From Hibiscus mutabilis (Eukaryota > Streptophyta > Magnoliopsida > Malvales > Malvaceae): DNA of 64,000 nt. The position numbers and the translations under genes were made by a program. Below, piece by piece: positions 44,091 to 56,620 of this stretch; the first letter of the stretch is position 1, and each line of letters opens with the position of its first letter. Location of the stretch: positions 22,076,014-22,140,013 of the forward strand of contig CM033718.1 of NCBI GenBank assembly GCA_019671005.1. The letters run 5' to 3'. The notes beneath the pieces were generated by a model. The model did no database searches, was not told the origin of the DNA, and saw only the letters and a list, made by a program, of their open reading frames with translations.

Positions 44091-45750
44091 ATGACAAATA
44101 AAAAATTGTTATCATTGCGATCGGTCCTTGAGAATGACAAGTTGAATGGCATAAACTACATTGACTGGTCACTCAAAGGAAAATGTTTCCATTGTAATGA
44201 GACATGTCATCATAAAAGGAACTGCCCTATTTATCTTGAAAAAGTCAAGAAGGCAAATGAAAGAGGAGCGTCCGCCTCAGATATTTATGTTATTGATATT
44301 AATTTATCAACACCTACTTCTTGGGTATTGGATACCGGTTGTAGTTCTCATATTTTTTTATATTTTTATAAGGACTACAAAACAATAGAAATCTGAGAAA
44401 ATGAGAGGTGAACCTACGGATTGGTAATGGAGCAAGAGTTGTTGCATTAGCTATAGAAACATATACTTTATCATTGCCTAGTGAACTTAATTTAGAGGAT
44501 TGGTATTCTATGTCTAGTTTGAGTAAAACATCATTTCAATTTCTTGTTTAGACAAGATTGGTTTTGAGATAATTATTAAGAATAATTGTTGTTCTTTTAT
44601 CTCGATGATGTTTTCTATAGTGTGACACAATTAATAAAAGGCCTCTATACTTTGGATCAAGAGAATTCTATTTACAACATAAATACAAAAAGATCAAAAA
44701 CAAATAACTCTAATCAAACTTATCTTTGGCATTGTCACTTGGGTCACATAAGTGAAAACACATTTCAAAACTTCATAAAGATAAATTTTTGGATTCATTT
44801 GTTTTTCGAACAACTTGATGTATGCGAACCTTGCTTATTGGGAATGGTGACCAAAGCTCATTTAAATGGTAAAAGTGAGCGAGCAAGCGATTTATTGGGA
44901 TTAATACATAGTGATGTATGTAGACCAATGAATACACAAGCCAGAGGAGGGTTTCAGTACTTCATTACTTTCACAATTGACTTCAGTAGATATGGGTACA
45001 TTTACCTAATGCATCATAAATATGAAGTCCTTGAAAAGTTCAAGGAATTTAAAAATGAAGTACAAAACCAACTAGGAAAAAGAATTAGTGCTCTTTGATC
45101 AGATCGAGGAGGAGAATACTTAAGCTTAGAGTTTGGTGACCTTCTTAAGGATTGGCTCACACCTCTTAGTACACCACAATGGAATGGAGTTTTCGAAAAG
45201 AAGAAATAGAACATTGTTAGACATGGTTCGATCAATGACGAGTCACACTGATCTTCCGTTTTCTTTTTGGGGAAATGCGATAAAAATAGTTACTTTCGCA
45301 CTAAATTGTGTTCCATCTAAATCAGTTCAAAAGACACCATATGAGATATGGACTGGAAACGTCCTAGTATGTCTTTCATGAAAATTTGGGGATGCGAAGC
45401 TTATGTTAAACATAAGATGTCTATAAAGCTCGAACCCAAATCTCATAAATGTAATTTTGTGAGTTGTCCTAAAGAATCTAAAGGATATTATTTATTCAAT
45501 CTTACCGAGAACAAAGTGATTGTTGCTCAAACATGAATCTTCCTACAAAGATAATTTGTATTCTAAAAAGGAAGCGGGAGAAATACTGAACTCAATGAAA
45601 TTCAAGATCAACCACATATCATTGAACAAGAGATTGAACAACGACAAGTTCCACAAGTTGTTGAGGAACATTCAACAGTTTTGGAAACACAACCACTGCG
45701 AAGATCTTTGAGCGAATGCAATACGCCTAAGAAATATGGATTTTTAGACA
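44091..45750 (+). pseudogene. gag-pol: Copia gag-protease-integrase part of element D, decayed, before element C
   Basis: The first frame (101 codons) joins a Gag N terminus (LENDKLNGINYIDWSL) directly to the zinc knuckle CFHCNETCHHKRNC and the protease motif WVLDTGCSSHIF, so the centre of Gag is deleted. After frameshifts come the integrase zinc motif (LWHCHLGHISENTFQN ... CEPC), the core with IHSDVC and SDRGGEYLS, and a fragment WGCEAYVKHKM. The last part reads PLRRSLSECNTPKKYGFLDTL, the linker before RT, where C is inserted. Stops are frequent. Protease Asp and the first two integrase acidic residues are kept, but the gene is inactive. Confidence 0.85.
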
Positions 45751-45755
45751 CCTTG
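45751..45755. other. Target-site duplication of element C (left copy, CCTTG; right copy CATTG at 52954)
   Basis: Four of five bases match. Joining the two sides restores the copia frame FLDTLHGVVLFIDQDEAMTY, which independently supports the boundaries. Confidence 0.8.
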
Positions 45756-46980
45756 TGTATTGACCCTTTTTTTTGAAAAGGCATTCCTTTAGTACCAGAT
45801 GTATCAAAGCATTTTTAGAAAAGAAGTCGGCTACGAATTGCCCTAAATCGTCTTTTGAAATCTTTAGTTAAAAGTGGGGATTTCTTCTTGAAAAAACTCT
45901 TTTTCTTTTGAAAATCGATAAAAACTTGGAATCTCCACCAGTCACTTGTATAAGGTAGGTCGGACACCAAAGAAAACCAGAGATTCATTACGAAAGGGTC
46001 CGGGAGTTGGTTACATATGGGGAAGGATTAGCACCCCCATCACACTCGGATACCGGTTTAACTTCAAAAATGAATGGCCTTTAAAATTGATGGAAATTGC
46101 TTGAAATTTGAATGAACTTTAATTTGGCATTTTTAAATTAGAAATTGACCTTAATTGCATAGGCTTTATCGAATTGGTGAGCTTAAATTAATTAGACATT
46201 TAATTAATAAGGATGACGATACACCCTACCATATATTAAACTGACATCATATAAGATTAACTACCGTGTTAGTTTATGGTTTAGAACCCGTACGTCACCT
46301 TTATGCATGGTGCAAGCAGTTATAACATGATGAAATGATCTTGTCCATTTTAATTATCATTTACCCCGAAGCGGTAAGGATTAATCCAAATATTCGGTCA
46401 ACATCCATTGAGGCAAGACTGTTACGACACGAATATCGGGATTAATGAATACCCCTTTTATGATTTAAGTTAATTGACAAGCAATCAAAGCATTCCGAGT
46501 CACATGAATGACAATTAAAGGATGGCAAAAAAGGCACAAAGGAAAACACAAATGGCCCATCCCAAGTCCTAACCTAAAAAAGGCCCAAGTTATTAGAAAT
46601 TCAAATAGTGATCTAACTATTAGCTAAGTGATTCTAATATTTAATCCTAAATTAATTAGCCCTAAAGAACTAGAACCCTAAAAAATTATGATAATTAATT
46701 TGAGATTTGATGTCATTGGAAACCTTGAAGTTAATTTTAACCTAAAAGTAATTAAGAAACGTTCAATTAATTTAATGAATTTAACATTTACTCGAATGAG
46801 CCAAGAGCGAATTTAAATTCAATAAATTAATTCGAACCCTAATCTAACTAAGGCTCTAAAGAAACTAAACCTAGAATTAACTTAATTAATTTAAGAATCG
46901 TGCCCCTATGAGACATGCACACAATCTAAATTAATTAAACTAATTCACTTAACAGAATCTAAAGCCCAAAAACCTAAAAG
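45756..46980 (-). repeat. Element C 3' LTR, 3' part only (1225 bp)
   Basis: It aligns with the 5' LTR from its end (CCTTTTTTGAAAAGG) up to AAAGCCCAAAAACCTAAAA, where similarity stops at 46980. About 2.8 kb of the LTR start is missing through the internal deletion. Confidence 0.85.
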
Positions 46981-48920
46981 CAGTTCTTCGATTTGCCCCC
47001 TTGTTTCCTCTTGTAACTTCTTCACATAAGATATTGTCTCATTTTGATTCCAAACCAAATGTTCCTAAAGTTGTTCGAGCTTATCCATTCTAGCCACTAG
47101 GCCATTCATTTTTGAAGTTAAACTGGTCTGAAGTCATTCATTCCTCACTCCTACTTTTTGAGGCGAATGTTTTTCCTCTATTAGTGATGCATATGATGAC
47201 TGCACAAAAATGCATTATTTGAATGCAAATGTGTCGCAAGATAATGTTACTATGAAAAGATGAATGAAAACCACTTGGTCAGAAAATGATGCGTTACAAA
47301 ATAATACTACTATGAACACATGAATGAATACAAAGAGCGACACTGAGTTTGGCAAATATCCTTGTTAAATAGCTTGCATTAATGGGAACCATTGCTTCGT
47401 TACAATAATCAAAAGAACCCTACTAGCATCTAGGTTGTCAATCTGCCTCAAAATCCAAACGATCCTTTCTCCCTTCTTGGATGCTCGGCAGTGTCTTTCG
47501 CTAGGAATTGTAACTTTCGGGTGATCTCTTGTATCCGAGTCATTAAATGTGCCCCTTCTTGGCCTTGTCTCCAAATGGTGTAGGCGGCGAATTGTAATTG
47601 CTCCAATGTCGGTATTTGGTACTCTTGAATTTCCCTCTTAAAAGGGTCCCGCTGAACTTGATCTTTGAAGCATACCGAAGCTAAAGCCAGGATTTCTTCC
47701 CACTTGAAATATTCTTTTTTTTTCTGAGTTGAGACGGAATTGTCGACCCAAGATGCTAAAGTGCCCAAAAAACTTTTAATATTACCCCGGAAAGCTTTGT
47801 TCTTGTTCGGCATGGTTCTTGTTGATCTTCTCACAAGGACTTGGTACTCTTCAATGGTCGGGATAAAATCAAGGTTGTCAACTATGGAAAAACTGTTGGC
47901 TGAACTTAAAAACCTACAAAGTCTTGAAGTAGTGATTAATCAATCGGACCATCTAGCGAATATGCGATGTTTCCATACCCGTCTTTGAACCTCAGAACCC
48001 CAATCATTCCTCACTAACTTCCAATTGGACACATCATTGAGTTTCGTGTTCATGAAGGTTTCAGCTGACAATGTTGACTTAAAGTCTCGGCTAAAATATC
48101 ATCCTCATCATGTAGTTGCTCTTCTTCTAATCATATTTGTACATCAAAATTCTTTTCATCATTGCTACGAACCAAATCTCTCATTAATCTAGTCTTTAAC
48201 TTCAAACTATTTCCAACTCAATGTGCCCTTCATGATATGACAATATATGCAAAAAAAAGGTACACAAGGGAAAAGGGGAAGACAATAAAAGTGTTAGTCA
48301 AATAATAAAATCGAAAACGATAAAGGGTAAACACAAACACATTAAGCATAAGGCAAGCAAAAAGAAAAAACCCTGCCCGCATGAATTCTAATTCACTAAG
48401 GTTATCCACATGGTTCTAATGGGGTGGGCTTCTTAGATTCTCACACATGGGTTCGGTTCTAATTGAGGGTACCTGAACCTATCTTATCACCTACTAAGGC
48501 AACAAGAACCCTAATTCTGACCCATTACAAGCTTGCGAATCGGTTTCGGTTCGAGGGAAAGCACGACCTAATGATGTGAAGGGCTGCTCACTTGCAAAAA
48601 ACGTGGATTTCAGAAGTGAATTACCGACCTGTGGAGGGCTGCTCACATGGGTATGTGGCATTTCACTCCCACTTAAGGGACGGAGCTCGGTTATAGAGCT
48701 TGATGAAATGGTGCAACACATTTCGGCGATTTCCTTAGAAATTAAATGAATAATTAATCCAAAGTCCACCAATTATCAAAGCCCGTGCAATCTTAGTCAT
48801 ATTTTCAAGAAAGGATCGACCTCGTTAAAGTTAATTGAAATTCCAATAATTTCCATCATTTAAAAGCAATAAAAGTTTTCTTGGTCTAACTCTCCTTTTG
48901 TTTTTATAAAAACAAAATCG
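46981..48920 (-). pseudogene. Element C interior: leader and DUF7745-like remnant
   Basis: The best frame (47834-47448, 128 codons) gives NKNKAFRGNIKSFLGTLASW, EYFKWEEILALAS and then YQIPTLEQLQFAAYTIWRQG, collinear with the DUF7745-like ORF of B and extending past its stop. Upstream parts (to about 48180) are readable only with frameshifts. The region 46981-47200 encodes, in fragments, a helix-rich segment (VARMDKLEQL). The leader matches that of B. Nothing downstream of the ORF1-like part remains. Confidence 0.65.
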
Positions 48921-48936
48921 GTCCCCAGTGGAGTCG
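48921..48936 (-). other. Damaged primer-binding site of element C
   Basis: The minus strand reads CGACTCCACTGGGGAC right after the LTR; the first bases TGG and the usual spacer are missing (about 5 bases deleted). The remainder matches the sites of A and B. Confidence 0.75.
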
Positions 48937-51204
48937 TTGTAGCGACCCTTTTTTGAAAAGGTGTTCCTTTAATACCAGATGTATCAAATCATTTTTAGAA
49001 AAGAAGTCGGCTATGAATTGAACCATAAATCGTCTTTTGAAATCTTCGTTTAAAAGTGGGGATTTCTTCTTGAAAAGTCTTTTTTTCTTTTGAAAATCGA
49101 TAAAAACTTGGAGTCGCCACCTGCCACTTGGATAAGGTAGGCCGGACACCAAAGAAAACCAAGATTCATTATGAAAGGATCCGGGAGTTGGTTACGTGTG
49201 AGGAAGGATTAGCACCCCCATCATGCTCGGATATAGGTACCACAATATTTGTTGCCTTTAAAATTGATGGAAATTGCTTGAAATATGAATGAACTTTAAT
49301 TTGGCGTTCTTAATTAGAAATTGACCTTAATTGCATGGGCTTTATCGAATTGGTGGGTTGAAATTAATTAGACATTTAATTAATAAGGATGACGATACAC
49401 CAGATCATAGACCAAACCGACATCATATAAGACTAATTGTCGTGTTAGTTTATGGTTCAGATCCCGTACGTCACCTTTATGCATGGTGCAAGTAGTTATA
49501 ACATGATGAAATGATCTTGTCCATTTTAATTATTATTTACCCTGGAGTGGTAAGGATTAATCCAAATATTCGGTAAACATCCATTGAGGTAAGACTGTTA
49601 CGACACGAATTTTGGGATTAATGAATACCCTTTTTTATGATTTAAGTTAATTGACCTGCAATCAAAGCATTACGAGTCACGTGAATGACAATTAAAGGAT
49701 GGCAAAAAAGGCACAAAGGAAAACACAAAAGGCCCATCCCAAGTCCTAACCTAAAAAAGGACCAAGTTATTAGAAATTCAAATAGTGATCTAATTATTAG
49801 CTAAGTGATTCTAATATTTAATCCTAAATTAATTAGCCCTAAAGAACTAGAACCCTAACAAATTATGATAATTAATCTGAAATTTGATGTCAATCGAAAC
49901 TTTGAAGTTAATTTTAACCTAAAAGTAATTAAGAAACATTCAATTAATTTAATGAATTTAACATTTACTCGAATGAGCCAAGAGTGAATTTAAATTCACT
50001 AAATTAATTCGAACCCTAATCTAACTAAGGATCTAAAGAAACTAAACCTAGAATTAACTTAATTAATTTAAGAATCGTGCCCTATGAGACGAGCACAATA
50101 TCTAAATTAATTAAACTAATTCACTTAACCGAATCTAAAGCCCAAAAACCTAAAACTAGGCCCAAACCTAAGGCTCAAACCACTAAAACTAGGCCTAAGA
50201 ACCTAAAGCCAAAACCACTAAAACTAAGCCTAAAACGAAACTCAAAGCTAAAGATCCAAACTATCTAAAACTAGGCCTAAACGAAGCCCAAAACCAAGAG
50301 CCCAAAACTATCTAAAACTAGGCCTAAACTAAGAGCCTAAGCCCACACATCACAAAATTATTATGCTTTAAAATATATATATTATATTCTTTTTACAAAA
50401 ACATATATTACATAATATATTATAAACACACAAAAATCACATAATACCTTATTTTATATCTTTTTAAAACTACATTTCGTATGTATATGTTAAAAACGAT
50501 ATATATATATATATTATTTTACAAAACTAAATATATTATGTTATGTAAGGAAAATATATATTATATATATTATAATATATGAAAAACTATATATATATAT
50601 ATACTTTACAAAATACATATTGCACATCCAAGAAAATTTAGATACATATATTATAAATTTCCTTAAAACATATATATTTGAAAAACTACCATTTTGTTAA
50701 AATATATATTTTTATAAAACTATAAACTTTATATAATAGGATATTATATCACATACTTCAAACAAACCCTATTCTTTAAAAAAAGAAAACTATATATTGT
50801 AAATATTATCACATACTACAAAAAAAAACCAAAACTAAAAGCAACCATTCTATATGAACATTTCTCAAACATATATCAAAATAAAAACAAAAAACAGCAA
50901 GATTATGAACAAAAAGAACTGGAAATAAAATGCATGAAAAGGGGATTTAAACACTGGAAATTGGACCAAATTATGAAGAAACAAAACAGAGGGGCAAAAT
51001 TAAAAGAAAAAAGAGGACGTAATTGCAAACTGATTCAAACTTACAAGGACCAAGGATGGAATTTAGGAAGATGAAATGGCTTGGCTTGGTAATTGTCCCA
51101 CACAGAGAGACTATTCGTGTGATTTCAAAATGGGGGACCCTCAGGGCATAAATTAGGCGACACAGAGGTCCTTATACAGCTATTAGACCATTTTTAAATC
51201 GTGG

Positions 51205-51690
51205 AACTATTATAAAAACCCCCTTTTCCAAACTTGTTTCCCTCTTTTGACCATTTGAGAACCGAGTTCTCTGAAAAAACTCCTATCCTCCCTTCAACTT
51301 TCATCTGGGTTCATCACGAACCCAAATTTCGGCGACCCACCGCCATGGTTTCTAAAAAACGGTCACCATACCACAGCGTTGACTGCCGCTCGCCGGCGGC
51401 CGGCGAACTCAAAACCACCCAAAAACTTATTTTTTGGTTTAAAACCTGTATCCGAACCTTTTCTTTCAAAACACAGCCCCTTTTCTTGAAAACCTCAAAA
51501 ATCAAAACTAAAAAAAGGGGTCTCCACCGCCTTTTGCCTCACCGATTCACCTATTCATCCCAAAGAGAACCATGGGCTTATCACCGACAAACGAAAGGAC
51601 GAAGAAGCCGAAGCGGCAAAGGTAAACCAAAACCAAAAACCCTAACTTTTTGTGTTTTCTTTGATAAGCTTATTGCTTTGAAATGAAAAG
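51205..51690 (+). promoter_or_regulatory. Antisense promoter/exon-like block in the C LTR
   Basis: The plus strand has TATTATAAAAACCCCC at 51208, then a C/T-rich stretch and an open frame of 150 codons (51234-51686) rich in Lys, Arg, Ser and Pro with no recognised domain. Position and layout parallel the blocks in the A and B LTRs. Probably not a protein gene. Confidence 0.3.
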
Positions 51691-52110
51691 AAGAGAGGAA
51701 ATATACCTCAAATGGGTTTTTTCTTTGTATTTCTTGTCTCTGGAATACCCCGAAAATGCTTAGGGTTTACAATAGTTGGGGTTGTGCTTTATAGCCTGAT
51801 ATTACATCAATTACATAATTGAAAATTGAAATCGTAAAAATGTCATTGGTTGCTCTTTTGTATTTTGGCCGGATTCAACTGATGTCTGCCCTCTGATATT
51901 TTTTGTGCAGTTTCTGACATTGTTTCTTTTTTCCCTTGCACATGTGACCGCTGGAGGAGATGAGGGGGACCAGCAAAGGAACGGACGATTTAGAGCGATC
52001 TCAACCGTAGATGAGAATCTGGACGGTCGTGGCAAGCAGCTGAAACAGCGCACGTGAGCTCCACGTGCGGCGTATGAGGAGCTGAAAGGCCATCCTTGCT
52101 TGAATATGGA

Positions 52111-52137
52111 CCGTCGGATCTAATTTAGATCTGACGG
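52111..52137. promoter_or_regulatory. LTR palindrome in element C
   Basis: CCGTCGGATCTAA and TTAGATCTGACGG pair with one mismatch. It is the counterpart of the CCGTTGGATC palindromes of A and B, about 815 bases into the LTR. Confidence 0.65.
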
Positions 52138-52373
52138 CTGTGATGAGGTGGGTACCAATCGAAAGAGGCATATTAGGGTTTTTGTTTATCAGATTAAGGC
52201 TTTTAGGCCAATTGGACCTCAAATTATTTATGTAATGGACTGTTGATATATATAACTTTGGGCTTTAATTAATTTTTAGTTTAATGGGCTGATGGTATAA
52301 AACTTGGATTTTATTTATTTATATATTGGGCTTTATTAATAGTTTGTAATCTTTTTTTGATTTTCAGTTTAGT

Positions 52374-52375
<2 letters not shown>

Positions 52376-52430
<55 letters not shown>

Positions 52431-52461
52431 GCAAGAACAACAATAATAATAATAATAATAA
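52376..52461. repeat. TAA/AAT microsatellite in the C LTR
   Basis: A run of ATA/AAT triplets with a short interruption (GCAAGAACAACA) near 52431. Triplet runs also occur in the A LTRs (18490-18517, 28130-28155). Confidence 0.9.
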
Positions 52462-52953
52462 TATGAACATAACAATAAAATGAATAACACATAGTAAAAA
52501 TATTAATAACATATTAATAATAACATGATAATGATGGTAAAATAAGATAAACATAATGATAGTAGTTAACATAACATAAAGGAAATACTTATAATATATT
52601 AATAATATTTAGGGGTTTTTCAATTGGATAATAACATAGTAGATTATAACAATAATATGGTAACACACATACACATCACTTAGTAATTTTTAGGTTTTAA
52701 AATTGGATGACAATATATAATATAATAATAAATAGAAACATATACATAATACTAGTATAATGTTAGACTACTAATACTTAATAGATAATAATAGTAGCTT
52801 TTTCTTTTTTCCATATTTTTTTGGTTTTAAAAATGAAAATAGATAAAGCAAGTAAAGCCCATAATTTTTGGTAGTAGTAACCTATATATGAAAGCCCATT
52901 ATTGTAAAAAATAAAATAAAACAAGTCCACCCCAGACAAAATTAATGATTACA

Positions 52954-54566
52954 CATTGCATGGTGTTGTTCTCTTCATAGATCAAGATGAGGCTATGACT
53001 TATCAAGAAGTAGTGACGGGCCTAGACTCTGAGAAATGGCTAGAGGCCATGAAATTTGAGATGGATTCCTTGTTAGAAAACCAAGTTTGGACCTTGGTTG
53101 ACCCACCTCTAGGGGTTAAGCCCATAGGATGAAAATGGGTTTTCGAAAAGAAAATCGACATGGATGGTAATGTACAAACATACAAAGTGCGATTAGTCGC
53201 TAGGGGGTTTTGTCAAATTCATGGTACAGACTATAATGAAACCTTTTCACTTGTTGCTATGTTTAAATCTCTCCAAATCTTACTTGTGATAGCTGCATTT
53301 TATGATTATGAGATATGACAAATGGATGTTAAAACCTCTTTCCTTAATGGAAAACTAGATGAAGATGTGTACATGACACAACCTGAAGGTTTTGTCGATC
53401 CAAAAGATGTCAAAAATATGCAAGCTACAAAGCTCCATTTATAGATTGAAGCAAGCTTCTCGAAGTTAGAATCTTCATTTTAACAATGTAATCAAAGAGT
53501 TTGATTTTATCAAAAATGAAGATGAGACATGTGTTTTCAAGAAAATTAGTAGGAGCACTGTCATATTCTTGGTACTGTATGTGGATGACATACTGATAAT
53601 AGGAAATGACATATCTAGCTTACAATCTGTGAAAACTTGGTTAGGAAAATATTTTTCCATGAAAGACTTGGGTGAGGCAACATATATATTAGGAGTCAAG
53701 ATCTATATAGATAGATCGAGACAACTCTTAGGACTAAGTCAAAATACATACATAGAAGAAGTACTAAAAAGATTTAGTATGGAAAAATTGAAAAAGGGGT
53801 TCTTACCTATGAGACATAAAATTTCACTCTCGAAGGAAATGTGACCTTCAACACCTCGAGAAAGAGAGCGAATGAGTAAGATTCTATATGCTTCAACAAT
53901 TGTGTCTATCATGTATGTCATGTTATGTACTCATCCCAATGTATCATACGCTTTAAGTATGACAAGTCGATACCAGGTAGATCCTGGTGAAGGTCACTGG
54001 GTCACAAATAAAAACATCCTTAAGTATTAAAAAGAACTAAGGATACATTCCTTATATATGGAGGTGGGGAAGAACTAAGTATAAAAGGTTATACTGATGT
54101 CAGCTTTCAAACCGATAAGGATGATTAACGATCGCAATCGAGTGTTTGATTCTACCTTAATAGAAGTGTTGTGAGCTGGAAAGGTTCAAAGCAAGATACA
54201 GTAGCTGATTCTACAGCGCAAGCTGGGTATATTGTAGCATGCGATGCTGCAAAAGAGGGTGATAGGATCAAGAAGTTCATATCGAAATTGAGAGTTGTGC
54301 CAAGCATTTTGAATGTTATAGATCTACATTGTGATAACAACGGAGCCATCACACAAGCAAAAGAACCTAGATCTCACCAACGATCCAAACACATACTTAG
54401 GCGTTACCATCTCATTCAAAAAATTATAGGTCGAGGAGAAGTGGAAATATGTAGAGTACCAACAGATGATAACATTGTCGATCCACTGACAAAGCCTCTG
54501 ACGCAGCGGAAGCATGATCGTCACACTAAGTCACTTGGTATTAGATACATGAGTGATTGGTCTTAG
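52954..54566 (+). pseudogene. pol: Copia RT-RNase H part of element D, decayed, after element C
   Basis: It resumes with YQEVVTGLDSEKWLEAMKFE and VWTLVDPPLGVKPIG, a TGA at 53130-53132, then KWVFEKK, VARGF, the decayed QMDVKTSFLNGKL block and TQPEGFVDP. A frame from 53569 carries the RT active site LYVDDILIIGND (YVDD at 53578-53589) and the following LGVKIYIDRSRQLLGLSQ. The RNase H part (54171-54566) has SWKGSKQDTVADST, HCDNNGAITQAKEPRSHQRS and DPLTKPL, ending MSDWS and TAG. The usual EAEY of RNase H reads QAGY, losing catalytic glutamate. At least six stops or frameshifts; inactive. Confidence 0.87.
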
Positions 54567-54570
54567 TGCT

Positions 54571-54580
54571 AGTGGGAGAT
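54571..54580 (+). other. Polypurine tract of element D
   Basis: AGTGGGAGAT lies four bases after the pol stop and immediately before TGTTGGAGTATG, the usual copia arrangement. Confidence 0.9.
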
Positions 54581-56119
54581 TGTTGGAGTATGACCAAGAC
54601 CAATCATAAGATTATTATAAATGTCATTTGTTTTTTACCTTGTTTATTCATAAAAAGGCATTGCCATTATTATTTTCAGTTACAATTCTACGTGCATAAA
54701 TAAACCGAATTATAATAAAGTCCTTAGAATAATATGGTTATTCTTAAATGTCCTTAGTTGAGTATTATTGTGGGAATGGAAAACAATAATGCATTAAGAC
54801 TAATATGTAGTTAATTGATGATAAAGTGTTGTCATTAACATGGAGATGTCAAAATCAATACATAAGTATGTGTTAGAGAACGACATACTGGACTGACCCG
54901 CTATGAGCATGTTTCTTGGATTATTGTGTGACAGTCACAACATTGCTCATAGTGATAACTACATGTATGATCCTTAGACTTGAGATCATCATTATTTCAA
55001 CATCGTGAGTGGCATATTTTGATACAGTCAAACGTGTGTCGTAACTGACTACACTATAAAGACTGATATTGGATATGTCACAATCTATGTAGTGGAATAT
55101 GGTTGATCAAGATAGGATTTGTCCCTCCTACATAATATGAGTAATATCGTATGCCACTTGATTGAGTGAGACTAGAAATGAATGGACATGCTAGAATAAG
55201 TTGATATGAGATATCATAGCTATTCATTTATAATAGTCTACTCAAGATATCAAGAAACATTAGATGGACTATACAAGTATGACTGTTCCATGACTTGTGT
55301 CCAATCTAGATATAAAGGGGTAAATATTAAAAGAAAAATAATTATTGTAATTATGACTCTTTTAATATATAAATAATATAATTCAATTTAAATTAATATA
55401 TATGTATTGAAATCCTAATTAAATTGAATTGGGATTATATATATTTAATATATATTGAAAACCTAATTAAAGTTGAAATGCGATTATATATATTTAATAT
55501 ATATATATATATATATATTGAAATCCTAATTGAAGTTGAATTGGGATAATATATATATATTGAAATCCTAATTAAGTTGAATTGGGATTATATATTTAAT
55601 ATATATATATATATATATATTGAAATCCTAATTAAGTTGAATTGGGATTATACATATATTTAATATATCTATTAAAATCCTAATTAAAGTTAAATTTGGA
55701 TTATATATATTTAATATATATATTGAAATCCTAATATGAGTTGAATTAAGATTTCAAAGGCTATATAAAGGCATGAGAGATCTAGTAGTCATGAAATTCT
55801 CCATCATAGAATGTGAACTTGAGATTTCAAAGATTATATATATTTAATATATATATATATTGAAATCCTAATTGAAGTTGAATTGGGATAATATATATAT
55901 ATTGAAATCCTAATTAAGTTGAATTGAGATTATATATTTAATATATATATATATATATTGAAATCCTAATTAAGTTAAATTGGGATTATATATATTTAAT
56001 ATATATATATATTGAAATCCTAATATGTCATTATCATTGTCACCTCGTACATGGATCTCTGGTGGTAATCGCCGGATATTTTTTCCGCTGCGTCCTGGGT
56101 GTACTAGCGTGACCCAATA
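54581..56119 (+). repeat. Element D 3' LTR (1539 bp) with internal duplication and filler
   Basis: It starts TGTTGGAGTATGACC and ends GACCCAATA (CA mutated to TA), followed by the GAGGG duplication. Compared with the 5' LTR, the segment 55796-55820 is foreign: it is an exact 25-base copy of 56144-56168 in the flanking element F. A second copy of the AT-rich array (55821-56030) follows it. Confidence 0.88.
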
Positions 56120-56620
56120 GAGGGAGATCCGCAATACGGATCTATTCTCCATCATAGAATGTGAACTTTGCACGGTGGAGAGAACGCTCGTCAATCGTCT
56201 CGGTGAGAGTTTCGGCAAGATCATGAGAATAATCAATCTCCAACTTGTGGAACAAGTAGCTCAAGGCGGTGCCATAGGTGAAGGATGAAACAAAAGTTGT
56301 ATAGCGATATTGCACAAGAAAGACAATCTCCGCAAACATAATTTGAGCAAGATTCGGGCGCTTACCCTCACGAAAGTAACAAATCCAATAGTATCGACTT
56401 GGCGGATTGTTGAGAATTTTCTACCGTATGGGCGAAACCACCAAGTGATCATAAGGTGAATGATGCGATCTTGAGCATCAAGCATGGTCATAGAGCCACC
56501 AAGAACATGTCCTAACGAGTCCTCATTATCAATACTAATATCCTCAAAGCTAAAAACATTTTCTAAGGTTAAAGAATCAATTTGAAATTTCTTTCTCATA
56601 AGATAGGATTCAATAGCAAC
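56120..56620 (-). pseudogene. Env-like ORF of F, middle part (between D and E)
   Basis: On the minus strand it reads IESYLMRKKFQIDSLTLENV, DEDSLGHVLGG-like and MITWWFRPYGRKFSTIRQVD. After a frameshift near 56370 it continues PNLAQIMFAEIVFLVQ, HKLEIDYSHDLAETLTETID and SLHRAKFTFYDGE, then a TAG before the junction with the C-terminal part. The pattern resembles the putative plant transposon protein domain found in third ORFs of SIRE-like and related elements. Joining 62376 to 56620 after removal of E keeps the frame (FEVVA then IESYL). Confidence 0.65.

Larger units (their letters stand above)
45756..52953 (-). mobile_element. Element C: deleted relative of A and B, inserted in pol of D
   Basis: On the minus strand: complete 5' LTR (52953-48938), damaged primer site, leader, DUF7745-like remnant, then a deletion that removes the coiled coil, gag, 3' region, polypurine tract and start of the 3' LTR; the rest of the 3' LTR (46980-45756) follows. 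The two LTRs agree well where both exist (45756-46980 against 48938-50160). Boundaries are supported by the near-perfect duplication and by restoration of the copia frame. Confidence 0.88.
48938..52953 (-). repeat. Element C 5' LTR (4016 bp)
   Basis: On the minus strand it runs from TGTAATCATTAATTTTGTC to GGTCGCTACA. It contains an AT-rich stretch (50340-50900), a GC-richer antisense block with a 150-codon frame (51234-51686), a palindrome (52111-52137) and a TAA microsatellite (52376-52461). The part next to the primer site resembles the B 5' LTR. Confidence 0.88.
39545..56119 (+). mobile_element. Element D: Ty1/copia retrotransposon, carrying solo LTR H and element C
   Basis: LTRs at 39545-41066 and 54581-56119 begin TGTTGGAGTATG and agree at roughly 95% over their first 500 bases. 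A degenerate iMet primer site follows the first LTR and the polypurine tract AGTGGGAGAT precedes the second. In between are gag, protease, integrase, RT and RNase H in copia order with many stops. Insertions H and C account for about 8.7 kb of its length. GAGGG duplications flank it. The host is the env-like ORF of F. Confidence 0.92.

Noticed and set aside
51234..51686. 150-codon plus-strand frame as a host gene
   Set aside because: It lies inside a 4-kb LTR, has no recognisable domain, and similar blocks without sequence-conserved proteins occur in related LTRs; kept only as a regulatory-like block.
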